Source of the DNA: an uncultured Muribaculaceae bacterium
Lineage (GTDB): Bacteria > Bacteroidota > Bacteroidia > Bacteroidales > Muribaculaceae
Assembly (NCBI GenBank): GCA_910576935.1
Contig: CAJTKG010000001.1
Coordinates: forward strand, 69,210 to 133,209
DNA: 64,000 nucleotides
Direction: 5' to 3'
Below are positions 1 through 9,980 of this stretch, in pieces. The notes under the pieces are model-generated. The model was given only the letters and a program-made list of their open reading frames with translations, had not been told where the DNA came from and did not search any database. Each line of letters starts with the position of its first letter. Positions within the stretch are counted from its first letter, which is position 1. Position numbers and translations under genes: made by a program.

Positions 1-238
1 ACGTGCCGGTGCCGTACTCGAGAAACTCGAGTCGGGACGCGACCGCGACGAAGCAGCCAAAAACCTCGGTGCCCTGACCGAATCGACAGGAGGCATGCAG
101 CTATCCTTCTTCCAGCTCGACGACCCCGTCCTGGCACAGGTACGCGACGAAATCATCGGCACGGACATCAACAATCTTACCCCGCTCGAAGCACTCACAA
201 AACTCAACGACATCAAAAAGATCCTTACCGGCAAATAA
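1..238 (+). CDS. mutS: DNA mismatch repair protein MutS, C-terminal end
   Basis: Only the last 78 codons are present, read in the frame that starts at base 2 and ends at TAA 236-238. The translation has the C-terminal features of Bacteroidales MutS: a short charged helix (VLEKLES), then the segment MQLSFFQLDDPVL and the end NNLTPLEALTKLNDIKKI. MutS recognises mismatches and starts repair. This part is the C-terminal tail, beyond the ATPase, that helps dimer and tetramer formation. The rest lies left of the window. Identification rests on the recognisable tail and is quite sure. Confidence 0.9.
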   Translation, partial: RAGAVLEKLESGRDRDEAAKNLGALTESTGGMQLSFFQLDDPVLAQVRDEIIGTDINNLTPLEALTKLNDIKKILTGK

Positions 239-281
239 CACCCGACGAAAATCGATACATTACTATCTATTAGCATACAAT

Positions 282-313
282 AACGAAGGCGACCCGAAAG
301 GGCCGCCTTTGTT
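282..313. terminator. Hairpin terminator between convergent genes
   Basis: Bases 282-295 and 300-313 form a 14-position stem with one A/C mismatch and one G-T pair around a GAAA tetraloop. It sits between the mutS stop (238) and the stop of the minus-strand amidase gene (341), so it can serve both. The T-run is short, so efficiency is uncertain. Confidence 0.7.
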
Positions 314-340
314 ATACAAGGGATGTTTGTTGAGCCGCGA

Positions 341-3300
341 TTATTTGACCACGACTTTGGTGACTGTCTTGCCCTGACGACGAAGGTAAACGCCGGCGGG
401 GAGGTTGTCAGACGGCATCTCGATGCCCTGAAGGTTGAAATACTGCACGGGGGCATTATTGTCGATATCGGCTGTTATGATATCGCCAACACCGTCCATC
501 TTGCCGTTGATCAGGTATTCGGCCTTGGCCGGGGTGGCTGTCTGCTGTGCGGCGCGCGGGAGCGAGAAAGCTCTCATCGACGCGCGGCTGGCGACATAGA
601 GGTTGCCGGCGGGGTCGAAAGCGGCCTGATAGCTGTTGGCGTCAGAACCGTTGCCGCCGAGGACGTCGAATGTATAAAGCTCGGTGAGTTTGAATTCGGG
701 CTCCCATTCGACAGAGCATACGTGCATTTTGGTGCCTGCATCCTGAACAACGAAGATAGACGCATCGCTGTTGAGACCGATAAGGCCTACGCTGCCGTTG
801 AGTTCGCTCCAGTCATTGCCCGAGTTGTAGATGATGTTACCTTCGGTGTCGGTGACGATGAAGGCCGGTACACCTTTGGTGTTGTTGCCGGCACCGCGTA
901 CCTGGCCGAGAGCCATGCCCTGCTCGCGGACGACAACGTCGACATTGCCATTGACGAGATAGCGCGAAATCTCTTTATATGTATCGGGTTGAGTGGGCTG
1001 GAAGTCGATCTGCTCTTTTGTGCCCAGATCATAGTAGACAAAGTTAAGCTGATAGTCGGTTGGCCAGTCTTCCTGGAAGCTGACAATACGCGTGTCTTCG
1101 CCTGAGCCGACAACGGCCATGCCTGATGTCGAGCCGCCTATGGTAGCGCCGTCATAGATCCATTCGCCGCTCGACTTTTTGATTGTGCCGGCGAAGAAGT
1201 TGCTGCGACCTGCAGAAGGATTGGCGGGGTCGAAGAGATATAGGCCGCCGTTTGCGTCACTCCAGTCGCTGATGAGTAGTTTGCCTGTGGGCAGCACGGC
1301 CAGACGCCAGGGTGATGCTCCGACGCTGAGATCCCACATCGAAGGCAGATAGGGCGAACCTGCGAGAGGCTCGAGAGCTGCGTTGTAGCCGCAGATCTGA
1401 CGGACGCCTTTGTCTGCGACATAGAGGTTGCCGAAGAGGTCGCTCTCGGGGTTGAGGTCGATGGTGACACCGCTCGAGACGATGCCGCTGTCAAAGATGC
1501 GGCCTACTGCAGGCACGGCTTCATTCTCGACGACGACACGCCAGTTGTAGTTACCGACGATTTCCTTGCTGTCGACGGTGACGCTGTTATCACCTTTTTT
1601 GAATGATTGTGCGGCGGCGACGGTCACGACTCGGTCTTCGGTCGCGTTATCGTCGGTGGCGACAAGTTCGACAGACGCGATGGCGTCGTCGGTGAGCTTG
1701 AACGAGAGTTCGTAGATATCGCCGTCGATTTTCCGGGTCAAGCCGTAGGCATAGTTGCCGCGGACAACGGGCTGCTCGACACCGGCGGTGGTGAAACGGC
1801 TGACGAGATTGCCGCGCACGGTATAGAGATCGATGTTGCCGGCTGTGATCTCGTCGTCAGAGTTGCGGAGAACGGTTGTGCGGCCTGCGGCTGCAAATGA
1901 GGTGTTCTCGACGGCTTCCATGGCCGTATTGGCTGTCTGCACTGCGGCGAGTTTGTCAAGGCCGTCGGTGATGTCATAGAGGCGTACGCCGGCGTGCTTG
2001 CCGTCTGCGGCTATGTCTGCGACAGCCATCATCGAGTGACCGGCAAACTTGAAGTAGCCTTCACGACCGGCAAAGTTGTCGGCAGCTGCTTTTTCAAGAT
2101 TATAGTCTGCACCGTTGAACTGCATCGGAGCCACTTTAGAGCTGTTGACAATAAATGAAGCGCTGTTGAGAGGCGAGACAGAGACTGTGACATCGTCGCC
2201 GAGAGCGTCCATGTTCATGTTGTCGCGTGTCTGGTTGACAAAACGTGTGCCGGCGACTTCTCCTTCCATGATGTCGATTACGTTGAGCCATACTTTGCGC
2301 TCGTAATATGTTGAATACGATGGCAGATAGATGACACCTTCGGTCGTGCTGCCCGAATAGCCGAATGTAAAGCCGGTGACGGCGCGGTAGAAGTTGGCCG
2401 TGGCTGTCGTGCCGAACCACTTGACGGGCTTGCCTGTCGGCAGACCTGCATCATTGTTCTCCCATTTGTAGAAGTTACATTCGCCCATGACTTCGCCCGG
2501 TTCGACCTGGTCGGCGTTGATGAAGTTGAGTTGTTCGCCCGATGCGACAAGTGTGCCGTCGGTAGTGACCTGAATGTCGCCGATGCGTTTCATGGTGCCT
2601 TCGGCGCCTTCGGTGCTGACTTCAGCGACAACGTCGAGTTTGGCAGCGTCGATGACATAGATATAGGGCTCTTTGGCAGCATCGTGTGCGAGGACATAGA
2701 GTTTATCGCCTTTGGCGATAAGACGGCGAACAGTCTTGTCGGCAAGCTGGGCGATTTCTTTGTCAAGAATGGAGCTGTTGAAGTTGTAAGAAGAGGCGGC
2801 ACCGATGGCCGGAGTCGTGATTTCGTCGATATAATCGGCGGCTACGACAGCCGGTGGCTCGTAAGCTTCGTTTTCGATATAGACACAGGGGAAGACGGTC
2901 TGGGCGGCTTTGACTTCAAACGGACCGCAGTAGAGTTCGTCGGCGGCCTTATAGCCTTCGGCGGTGACTTCGATAGTGTATGTACCGGGCTCGAGTTTGC
3001 GGAAAACGAAAGCGCCGTTATATTCGTCGTCAGTAGTATATGTGTCGACTACATTGCCGTCTTTGAGCAGCTTGACTGTTGCGTTGTTGATGGGCAGGAA
3101 TGCGTCGGGGCTTGACGACGGAGCGGTGTAGAACTGATGACGGAAACGTTCGTGGAGGTCGCGGACGATGCCGTAGATGTCGCCGGTCGATTCCTGTGCC
3201 ACGCCGAGATAATCGGCGATGCCGCGTGCATATGCCTCACCCTCGATCTTGCAGACGTCGGGGTTCATGGCGCGGTGGCGGGCAGGCTGATAGGTGTGGA

Positions 3301-4081
3301 AGTATCCCTCCATGAGCAGGCCCGGTACATTGTGACGCAGAACGGCGTAATAGCCTTTGACGACATTGCCGTTGCCGTGGTCGGTCAAGGCATAGTCGCC
3401 GTTCCAGAAGTCGACGTCGTAATTGAGACTCGGATTTGTCATCGAGTAGTTTGACCACTGAGAGTGAGTGTTTGCGAAAGCATAAGGCCATATGGCGCGC
3501 GAGATATCGGCAGAGCCGGGTGAACCTTCGACGCGGTTCTCGCCACGGATAAACATCGCAGGGTAGTTTGATGTTGCACCGTCGTAGTTGGCGTTGGAGT
3601 GGACCGAGATGAAGAGGTCGAAATTATTTGCCTCGACTTCCATGGCTATCTCGTTGATGTCGCGGCTGACACCGTTTTTGACATGGCTCATCACAAGGCC
3701 TTGGCTCATGTCGCGCGCGGCTCCATAGCGGAAGTCTTCGTCGGCATTGGTCTGAATGTCGTGGAGCTTATCTTTGCAGTTATAGCCTACAAAGTCAGCG
3801 GGAAACGGGTTGAGGGTCGGGTCATATTTGAAACCGTACTCGGCCAGACGCTGGAGCAAGGCAAGGCTTTTCCAGGTATTGGTATTGGTCTCGAAGAAAC
3901 CGCAAGTGTCGAGATATGTTGCCGGGCCGTGTTTTACAGTGCCCATGTGACGGTCACCGCCGTCCCAAGCGCCGTGGCCGGGATTGATATATATGCGGTA
4001 GTCCTCGATATTCTTTGCATCAACTGTGGCTGCGGCACATGCCAGCGCGGCAGCGGCGAGAATGATATGTCTGAATTTCAT
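341..4081 (-). CDS. Secreted N-acetylmuramoyl-L-alanine amidase, large multidomain
   Basis: 1246 aa with an N-terminal signal peptide (to about residue 22). Residues about 28-290 look like an Amidase_3 zinc amidase: NPGHGAWDGGD (first zinc His about 36), FFET (Glu), SVHSNAN (second His) and LMEGYFH (catalytic Glu). It would cut the lactyl-alanine bond of peptidoglycan. Next comes a carboxypeptidase-regulatory-like beta domain (about 300-390), then several hundred residues rich in short beta strands, probably a propeller (VLPTGKLLISDWSD, FDPAGNLYVAS). The C-terminus (YFNLQGIEMP, GVYLRR, KVVVK) resembles the type IX-like or gliding-type sorting tails of Bacteroidales, suggesting surface delivery. 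It is far longer than a typical amidase. Eleven bases separate it from the upstream gene at 4093, so the two are probably an operon. Confidence 0.8.
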   Translation of the reverse strand: MKFRHIILAAAALACAAATVDAKNIEDYRIYINPGHGAWDGGDRHMGTVKHGPATYLDTCGFFETNTNTWKSLALLQRLAEYGFKYDPTLNPFPADFVGYNCKDKLHDIQTNADEDFRYGAARDMSQGLVMSHVKNGVSRDINEIAMEVEANNFDLFISVHSNANYDGATSNYPAMFIRGENRVEGSPGSADISRAIWPYAFANTHSQWSNYSMTNPSLNYDVDFWNGDYALTDHGNGNVVKGYYAVLRHNVPGLLMEGYFHTYQPARHRAMNPDVCKIEGEAYARGIADYLGVAQESTGDIYGIVRDLHERFRHQFYTAPSSSPDAFLPINNATVKLLKDGNVVDTYTTDDEYNGAFVFRKLEPGTYTIEVTAEGYKAADELYCGPFEVKAAQTVFPCVYIENEAYEPPAVVAADYIDEITTPAIGAASSYNFNSSILDKEIAQLADKTVRRLIAKGDKLYVLAHDAAKEPYIYVIDAAKLDVVAEVSTEGAEGTMKRIGDIQVTTDGTLVASGEQLNFINADQVEPGEVMGECNFYKWENNDAGLPTGKPVKWFGTTATANFYRAVTGFTFGYSGSTTEGVIYLPSYSTYYERKVWLNVIDIMEGEVAGTRFVNQTRDNMNMDALGDDVTVSVSPLNSASFIVNSSKVAPMQFNGADYNLEKAAADNFAGREGYFKFAGHSMMAVADIAADGKHAGVRLYDITDGLDKLAAVQTANTAMEAVENTSFAAAGRTTVLRNSDDEITAGNIDLYTVRGNLVSRFTTAGVEQPVVRGNYAYGLTRKIDGDIYELSFKLTDDAIASVELVATDDNATEDRVVTVAAAQSFKKGDNSVTVDSKEIVGNYNWRVVVENEAVPAVGRIFDSGIVSSGVTIDLNPESDLFGNLYVADKGVRQICGYNAALEPLAGSPYLPSMWDLSVGASPWRLAVLPTGKLLISDWSDANGGLYLFDPANPSAGRSNFFAGTIKKSSGEWIYDGATIGGSTSGMAVVGSGEDTRIVSFQEDWPTDYQLNFVYYDLGTKEQIDFQPTQPDTYKEISRYLVNGNVDVVVREQGMALGQVRGAGNNTKGVPAFIVTDTEGNIIYNSGNDWSELNGSVGLIGLNSDASIFVVQDAGTKMHVCSVEWEPEFKLTELYTFDVLGGNGSDANSYQAAFDPAGNLYVASRASMRAFSLPRAAQQTATPAKAEYLINGKMDGVGDIITADIDNNAPVQYFNLQGIEMPSDNLPAGVYLRRQGKTVTKVVVK

Positions 4082-4092
4082 GACTGACTTAC

Positions 4093-4995
4093 TTATTTGA
4101 GGTTAATGATATAGAATTCGCCCTGCGGTGTAGTGAAGCCCACTTTGTTTTTGGCGACGCTGGGGAATACCGCCACTACAGAGTCTGCCGTGAGGGCCAC
4201 TTTATCTGAGCCGTCGGCGGTGATGGCCATGATTGTCGACTTTATTGTCACGACACCGTTGTCATGATCGTCCATGGCGACGATAACATTGTTGTCTAGC
4301 CATTTGGGAGCACGATACATGCCGAGTTCGTGCACGTCGCTGCCGTCGAGATTGCAGGTGAAAGCACCGGTGCCGACGCCGAAAGCGACGATACGTTTGC
4401 CGTCGGGCGAAAGCGACGGCCAGAGATAGCTGTTGCATCTGTCACCAAGCGGAGCGATGGCCTCTGTCTTGCCGTTGCGGCTGACACAAAGCTTGCCGAG
4501 ATCGATAGACAGCACTGCTCGTGTAACGGGTGTCTTATGTCCGTAAGCTTTTGAACGCATGCGGCCGTTGTCGACGGCGACAGCTGTCGTACCGTCGGTT
4601 GCAAAGCCCTGCAGGCGTCGTGTCGGCTCGACGATGGTCTGAATCTTCTTGGCGTTGACGTCATAAGATTTCAGCGCCACCATGCGGCGATGGTTTTTGT
4701 CATAGCTGCTTTCGCGGAAGATAACATTGTGGCTGTCGGCTGTGAAGTCGAGCAGCAGCGGGCTCGCCGTCTTCGAGATCTCTGTGATCTCTGACGAGGC
4801 AAAATCAAGTTTTGAAAGGCCGATGCCTGACAGCGGAGACACCACGGCATAGCTGCCGTCGGGGCTCAGCGCCGCCATGCTTACGTCTATCCCCGCCGGG
4901 AGGGCAACACGTTCAACCGATGCCACCTGCGGGAGCTGACCCCAGCATAAAGAGGCAAAACACATTGCAATTGATGCGCATAAGGTTTTTTTCAT
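4093..4995 (-). CDS. Secreted TolB-like beta-propeller protein
   Basis: 300 aa with a clear signal peptide (MKKTLCASIAMCFASLCWG). The rest has repeated blade-like segments typical of TolB/DPP-type propellers: ALSPDGSYAVVSP, LWPSLSPDGKRIVAF, APKWLDNNVIVAMDD, VAVFPSVAKNKVGF. No catalytic motif is visible. It is the first gene of a pair with the amidase at 341-4081, which also appears to contain a propeller, so a shared envelope role is likely but inferred. The ATG is supported by the signal peptide. The substrate or partner is unknown. Confidence 0.65.
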   Translation of the reverse strand: MKKTLCASIAMCFASLCWGQLPQVASVERVALPAGIDVSMAALSPDGSYAVVSPLSGIGLSKLDFASSEITEISKTASPLLLDFTADSHNVIFRESSYDKNHRRMVALKSYDVNAKKIQTIVEPTRRLQGFATDGTTAVAVDNGRMRSKAYGHKTPVTRAVLSIDLGKLCVSRNGKTEAIAPLGDRCNSYLWPSLSPDGKRIVAFGVGTGAFTCNLDGSDVHELGMYRAPKWLDNNVIVAMDDHDNGVVTIKSTIMAITADGSDKVALTADSVVAVFPSVAKNKVGFTTPQGEFYIINLK

Positions 4996-5163
4996 GGAGT
5001 TATAATATTAAGTTATCAAGTGTATATTGCTGTCCTTTGGATGTTTGAATTTCCGTATCAAGTCATGGTATTAATTGCGTTATAAAATTACGATTAAAAA
5101 ACTTAAAAAGTATTTTTTTAACAACTTTTAATCCGATTATGCTTTCTATCGGCCGGATTTCAT

Positions 5164-5171
5164 TATCTTTG
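5164..5171 (+). promoter_or_regulatory. Bacteroidetes -7 promoter box (TATCTTTG)
   Basis: Exact match to TAnnTTTG, 19 bases before the ATG at 5191. This gives a very short leader for the acetyltransferase gene. No clear TTTG -33 element is seen. Confidence 0.6.
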
Positions 5172-5190
5172 AAGATAAAAATTCCCGGCC

Positions 5191-5733
5191 ATGACACAAT
5201 CTTCACTCACACTGCTCACATCCGATATATCGCAAGCCGATCTCGACGTAATCAAAGGTATCTACATCAGCTCGTTTCCCGAGGCGGAGCGCCGTCCATG
5301 GGAGCTGATCGTCAAACCCGAGACACCGGGCGAGCCGACTCTATACGGCATTATCTGCGACGGGCGTCTCATAGGCATGGCAACATTGTGGCATTTTGAA
5401 AACTTCGTTTATATCGAGCATCTCGCCGTAAGCAACCTATGCCGCAACAGTGGTAACGGTGCCGCGGCTTTACAACGCATTCTTGAGATTGCCGCAGACA
5501 AGCCCGTCGTCATCGAGGTCGAGCCGCCATGTAGCGATGACCCTATGGCAGCCAGACGCATAGGCTTCTATCGTCGCAACGGTTTCGAGATCATCGACCG
5601 CGACTATATTCAGCCGCCTTATTCATCCGGACAGCCCGAAGTCAGACTCTACCTTATGTCAACGACCCCGTTTCCTCCTCACACAGCCACCCAAACCCTC
5701 CATAGCCGCGTCTATCGCAAAGCCGATGAATAA
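5191..5733 (+). CDS. GNAT family N-acetyltransferase
   Basis: 180 aa. The core has a GNAT pattern: LIGMATLWHFENFVYIEHLAVSNLCRNSGNG contains the beta-4 strand and the acetyl-CoA binding turn (here CRNSGNG, a variant of R/QxxGxG/A), followed by VIEVEPP and IGFYRRNGFEI, the usual beta-5/alpha-4 ending. It should transfer an acetyl group from acetyl-CoA to an unknown amine. The ATG is preceded by a TAnnTTTG box. The residues after about 160 are Pro/Thr-rich and may be a tail. Substrate cannot be inferred from neighbours. Confidence 0.8.
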   Translation: MTQSSLTLLTSDISQADLDVIKGIYISSFPEAERRPWELIVKPETPGEPTLYGIICDGRLIGMATLWHFENFVYIEHLAVSNLCRNSGNGAAALQRILEIAADKPVVIEVEPPCSDDPMAARRIGFYRRNGFEIIDRDYIQPPYSSGQPEVRLYLMSTTPFPPHTATQTLHSRVYRKADE

Positions 5734-5758
5734 GGCCACGCGTTTCCATTATTTTGTG

Positions 5759-5766
5759 TATTTTTG
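5759..5766 (+). promoter_or_regulatory. Bacteroidetes -7 promoter box upstream of mod (TATTTTTG)
   Basis: TAnnTTTG match ending six bases before ATG 5772. It makes the upstream TTG at 5754 impossible as a start, because that codon lies in the promoter, and so fixes the mod start at 5772. The transcript would be nearly leaderless. Confidence 0.65.
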
Positions 5767-5771
5767 CAGTC

Positions 5772-7574
5772 ATGAAAGACAGCGAAAAGGTAAAACTGAT
5801 CAAACGCATACGTTCGGCCTCTGGCCTCGACGACGATGACCGCGCCACACTTATCGGTCTGATCAACGAGTGCCGCTCATACGGCATGGTCTGGGAAATG
5901 CAGCCCGAGGACGCCGAAGAGCATCTGCGCCGCCGATTACCCGTACTCACCGAAGTACCCGACATGGCGATAAAGTCAGAGAACGCCGACGCCCCGCATC
6001 ATGTGATAATCGAGGGTGAAAACCTCGAATCGCTGTCGGTGCTCGCTTTTACCCATAGTGGCAAAATCGATGTCATCTATATCGACCCGCCTTACAACAC
6101 CGGCAATAAAGACTTCATATATAACGACGACTATGTCGACTCCGACAACGACTACCGCCACAGCAAATGGCTGTCGTTCATGAAAAGACGGCTAAGCATC
6201 GCCAAAAGGCTTCTCTCTGACGAGGGAGTCATATTCATCTCGATCTCAGACATCGAGTATGCCAATCTCAAGGTGATGTGTGACAGCCAGGAACTCTTCG
6301 GCGAAAGCAACTACGTCACCACACTCCACGTCGAGATGTCGGCCACCCAGGGTATGAAAGTTCGTGCGGCCCAGAACGGCACCATCGTCAAGAACGCCGA
6401 GTATATTCTCATATATGCCCGTGGAGGCCGCAAACAGATAGCCCGCAATCTCCTCTACGACTATCGGCCCGACTATGACACCCATTATAACATCTACCTC
6501 AGAGACGGACGCCGCAATAGCGTCAGAGAGATGTTCAAGGCGGCATATCCTGCCGTCAGATGGCGCAAGATGACCGACCTATACTATCAGTCGCCTGAAT
6601 TCAGGCGCTTCGTGGCCGACAACGTCGACTATATCTACGCCGACGATAAAATCACCGGCTTCGACGACATAGCGCTTGACGAAGGCGAGATACGCAAAGT
6701 CGAGCGTGACGGCAAGATCTTTTATATCTATCATAACGGCAGCCGGCTGCGTCAGCTGCTGCCGTTGAAAAGTTCGTTCGGCCCTTGCGACGACTTCGAC
6801 CGCAGCCACGGATTGCGCAAGATACGCGGTGACTGGTGGAAAGATTTTTACAAAGATATGGGCAACGTGTCAAAAGAGGGTGATGTGGTATTCGAGAACG
6901 GCAAAAAGCCCGTGCGACTCATTTACCAGCTGCTCAAAATGGCTTCGCGGCCCGACTCGACCGTGCTCGACTTCTTTGCCGGTTCTGGAACGACACTCCA
7001 CGCCCTTATGCAGCTCAATGCCGACGACGGCGGACGGCGTCAGTGCATCCTGTGCACCGCCAATGAGAACAATATCTGCCGCGACATCACCTACCTGCGC
7101 GCCTGTAATGCCATAAAAGGAAAGGGCGAGTCGCGCAAAGCGTTGCCGACAAACAGTCTGCTGTTCTTCACGACCGAACTCACCGACCGGCATCGCTCTC
7201 CGGCTGCCATGCGCCGCCTCGCTTATCTCGCCACCGACATGCTCAGGGTCAGGGAAAACATCTTCGACGAACAGTCTGAATTCTGCGGACTCAAAACCAA
7301 CCCCATGCTCCTCAGATGTTTCAGCGCCTACGGTCGGCTTATGGCCGTGATATACCGCGAGGAGATCATACCGAAAATTGTCAGTGCCATAGCCGCACAC
7401 AGACCCGACAGACCCGTCACCCTCTACGTCTTCTCACCGGGTGAAAATCCGTGGCGCGAGCAATTCGAGTCGGTCGCCGACTATGTGCGGCCCATTGCTG
7501 TCCCGGCCGTCATATATAATTGCTACGACAAGGTACTTCCCGGCGAAAACGATACAAACAACACCCGGAAATGA
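5772..7574 (+). CDS. mod: Type III restriction-modification DNA methyltransferase (Mod)
   Basis: About 600 aa. It carries DPPYNTG (about residues 105-111), the catalytic motif IV of beta-class N6-adenine methyltransferases, and DFFAGSGTT (about 400), the SAM-binding motif I. That order (IV before I) is the one seen in type III Mod proteins. Mod methylates adenine in an asymmetric site and supplies specificity to the Mod-Res complex. The central region between the motifs is the target recognition part. The stop overlaps the start of res (ATGA at 7571-7574), so the two are translationally coupled. No simple-sequence repeat suggesting phase variation is visible in the gene. Confidence 0.9.
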   Translation: MKDSEKVKLIKRIRSASGLDDDDRATLIGLINECRSYGMVWEMQPEDAEEHLRRRLPVLTEVPDMAIKSENADAPHHVIIEGENLESLSVLAFTHSGKIDVIYIDPPYNTGNKDFIYNDDYVDSDNDYRHSKWLSFMKRRLSIAKRLLSDEGVIFISISDIEYANLKVMCDSQELFGESNYVTTLHVEMSATQGMKVRAAQNGTIVKNAEYILIYARGGRKQIARNLLYDYRPDYDTHYNIYLRDGRRNSVREMFKAAYPAVRWRKMTDLYYQSPEFRRFVADNVDYIYADDKITGFDDIALDEGEIRKVERDGKIFYIYHNGSRLRQLLPLKSSFGPCDDFDRSHGLRKIRGDWWKDFYKDMGNVSKEGDVVFENGKKPVRLIYQLLKMASRPDSTVLDFFAGSGTTLHALMQLNADDGGRRQCILCTANENNICRDITYLRACNAIKGKGESRKALPTNSLLFFTTELTDRHRSPAAMRRLAYLATDMLRVRENIFDEQSEFCGLKTNPMLLRCFSAYGRLMAVIYREEIIPKIVSAIAAHRPDRPVTLYVFSPGENPWREQFESVADYVRPIAVPAVIYNCYDKVLPGENDTNNTRK

Positions 7575-9943
7575 AAGAATTAGACTACCAGAACAAAGCT
7601 GTCAGAAATCTGACAGACAAATTGATATATCAGATAAAAGATAATCCGGGACGACGCTGCATCGTCTTTGAAGCGCCGACAGGTTCCGGCAAGACTGTCA
7701 TGACTTGCCGTACTCTCGCAGGGCTATCCGAAGCCATGCGCGACCGCGGTTATGACGGTTGCTGCGACTGTGCTTTCATCTGGATAGCTCCGCGCGACCT
7801 CCACATACAAAGCTACAACAAACTTAAGAACATTTTCAGCGACACCAACCGATTGGTCACACGCGTCTTCGGTGACATCGACCCTACGGAAGGCATCAAA
7901 GGCGGCGAAATACTCTTTGTCAACTGGGAGAGTGTCAACCGCAAGAAAAACCTCATCGTCCGCGACCGCGAGAACTCCGTCGGGCTGTATGAGATCGTGC
8001 GCCGCAGCCGCAATGCAGGCCTGCCGATAGTGGTTATCATCGACGAGGAGCAGATGTTCTAGACCGGTAGTGCCGACAGATCGGCACAAGTGCTCGAACG
8101 CATCAGCGCCGACGTCGAGCTGCGGGTCTCGGCAACGCCGAAGACACGGTCGTCCGACGACATCGAAAAAGTGCAGCGCGGCGAGGTCATACGTGCCGGC
8201 ATGATAAAGGAAGAAATTGTACTCAACCCCGATATCGATGTCATAGACAGCAATGACATGACTCTCGACGAGCGATTGCTAAATGCGGCTCTCGAACGCC
8301 GTGATCGCCTTGCCAAGGCATATGAGGCTCAGGGCGAGAACATCAATCCGCTCCTACTCATACAATTGCCTAACGACACCTCGGAAGGCATGACAGCCGA
8401 AGACACGGCCGTGGCCGCGAAAGTGGTAGATATCCTGCGGCGTAAATATGACATCACCGAGGAAAACGGGCGTCTTGCCGTATGGCTGGCTTCGCGCAAA
8501 GTGAATCTTGAAAGGCTCGAAGACGACACCAACATGGTGAAAGTACTCCTTTTTAAAGAAGCCATTGCCTTGGGTTGGGACTGTCCGCGTGCCGACGTCC
8601 TGCTGATATTCAGAAAGTTGCAGAGCGAAGAATTTACCGTCCAGACTGTCGGACGCATCATGCGCATGCCTCGTCAGCATCATTACCGCAACCGGTCGCT
8701 TAACCTCGGATATGTCTACACCGATATCGCCAAAGACCGCATAAGGATTGTCACCGAAGATCAAAGCTATATACTGCGCGACACCATCGCTGCCACACGC
8801 CGCGACGGTGTCGGCGATTTCTCGCTGCCGTCGGTCTACTATGACCGTCCCGCCGGCTCACGCAACCGTCTGCGCTCGAGATTCCGCAACGACCTGTTCG
8901 ACACAGTCGCCGACAAATGGCATCTCAGCTTCGACACAGACTTGACAGACACTGTCGACCTTGGCGATTTTGCCGATATACCCGGTCTGGCCGAAGCCCT
9001 CGCGCAGAGCAGCGAGACAACCGTCGGGCGCAACCGGCGCATTGCCCGCAGAGATGTAAAGCTGCGCCTTGACGCTGATGAAATCGAAGCGGCTATACCT
9101 ATGAATGTGCGCTTTCAGAACGACATACAGGAACTCGAAGTCGAACAGGTGAGATTTGCCCGGACCGATACCGAGATCGACACCGTCTTCCGACGTTTTA
9201 TCAATACATTCGGCTCTTCATTCGAATCAAACGGCGGTAACCGCTCCGATATGATCGCCACATATCTTCTCGAGATGATCGACCGTTTTCTCGGCGTGAC
9301 CGGCATCGCGGCAAAAAAGCTGGTACTCGCCGACGATAACCGCGATAAATTCGCCTTCATCCTCGACAGTGCGCTCGAACGCTACGGTAGCACTCTCGAG
9401 AGTGTCAAGACCGCCGCCGCTCGCAAAGTGGCGCCGATCGAATGGAGTCTGCCTACCGAGCGCTTTTACGACGATCGCACCAACGAAGCCGTAGCCGGTT
9501 TCGGCCATCACGCTCTCCTGCCATTTGTTAGGTTCATCAGCAACACTTCGACGCCCGAAAGAGAATTTGAGGAATATATCGAAGAAAATTCCCGCGATAT
9601 TGACTGGTGGTATAAAAACGGTGACTCGGGTATGCAGCATCTCGCCGTGCCCTATACCAAAAATACAGGCGAAAAATCACTGTTCTATCCCGATTTCATC
9701 ATCAGAATGAAAGACGGCCTCACCTATATCTTCGACACCAAGAGCCCCGGCAGCGAACCTGACACAGCACACCTAAAACACAATGCGCTGCGAGACTATA
9801 TCTGTCGTCTCAATGCCGAAGGCTACAACCTCGACGGTGGCATTATCATAAAGCCCGATGGGCATAACTATCGGATATATCCGCGCCATGCCATAACGAG
9901 CACAGCCGGCCCATATGCCGACTGGACACAGTTTTGTCTTTAA
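7571..9943 (+). pseudogene. res: Type III restriction endonuclease Res, broken by an amber codon
   Basis: The reading frame runs 791 codons from ATG 7571 to TAA 9941-9943 with a single in-frame TAG at 8060-8062, right after IIDEEQMF. Part one has the helicase Walker A (EAPTGSGKT) and the DEEQ box of a DExx helicase. Part two has SATPKT, a later helicase motif (GRIMRMP), and near the end YPDFII followed by FDTKS, a PD-(D/E)XK nuclease motif. Both halves keep the same frame, so one substitution explains the break. An internal start at about 8090 could give a C-terminal fragment without Walker A, which should not restrict DNA. I infer an inactivated restriction subunit beside an active methylase. 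Sequencing error is the main alternative. Confidence 0.85.
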
Positions 9944-9980
9944 ATTTTTATGAGAAAGCTGTGAATCATGAGATTCGTTT

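Noticed and set aside
8060..8062. Amber codon as recoded selenocysteine/pyrrolysine or programmed read-through
   Set aside because: UAG recoding to pyrrolysine is not expected in Bacteroidales and no structure suggesting read-through was seen. A nonsense mutation or sequencing error is simpler.
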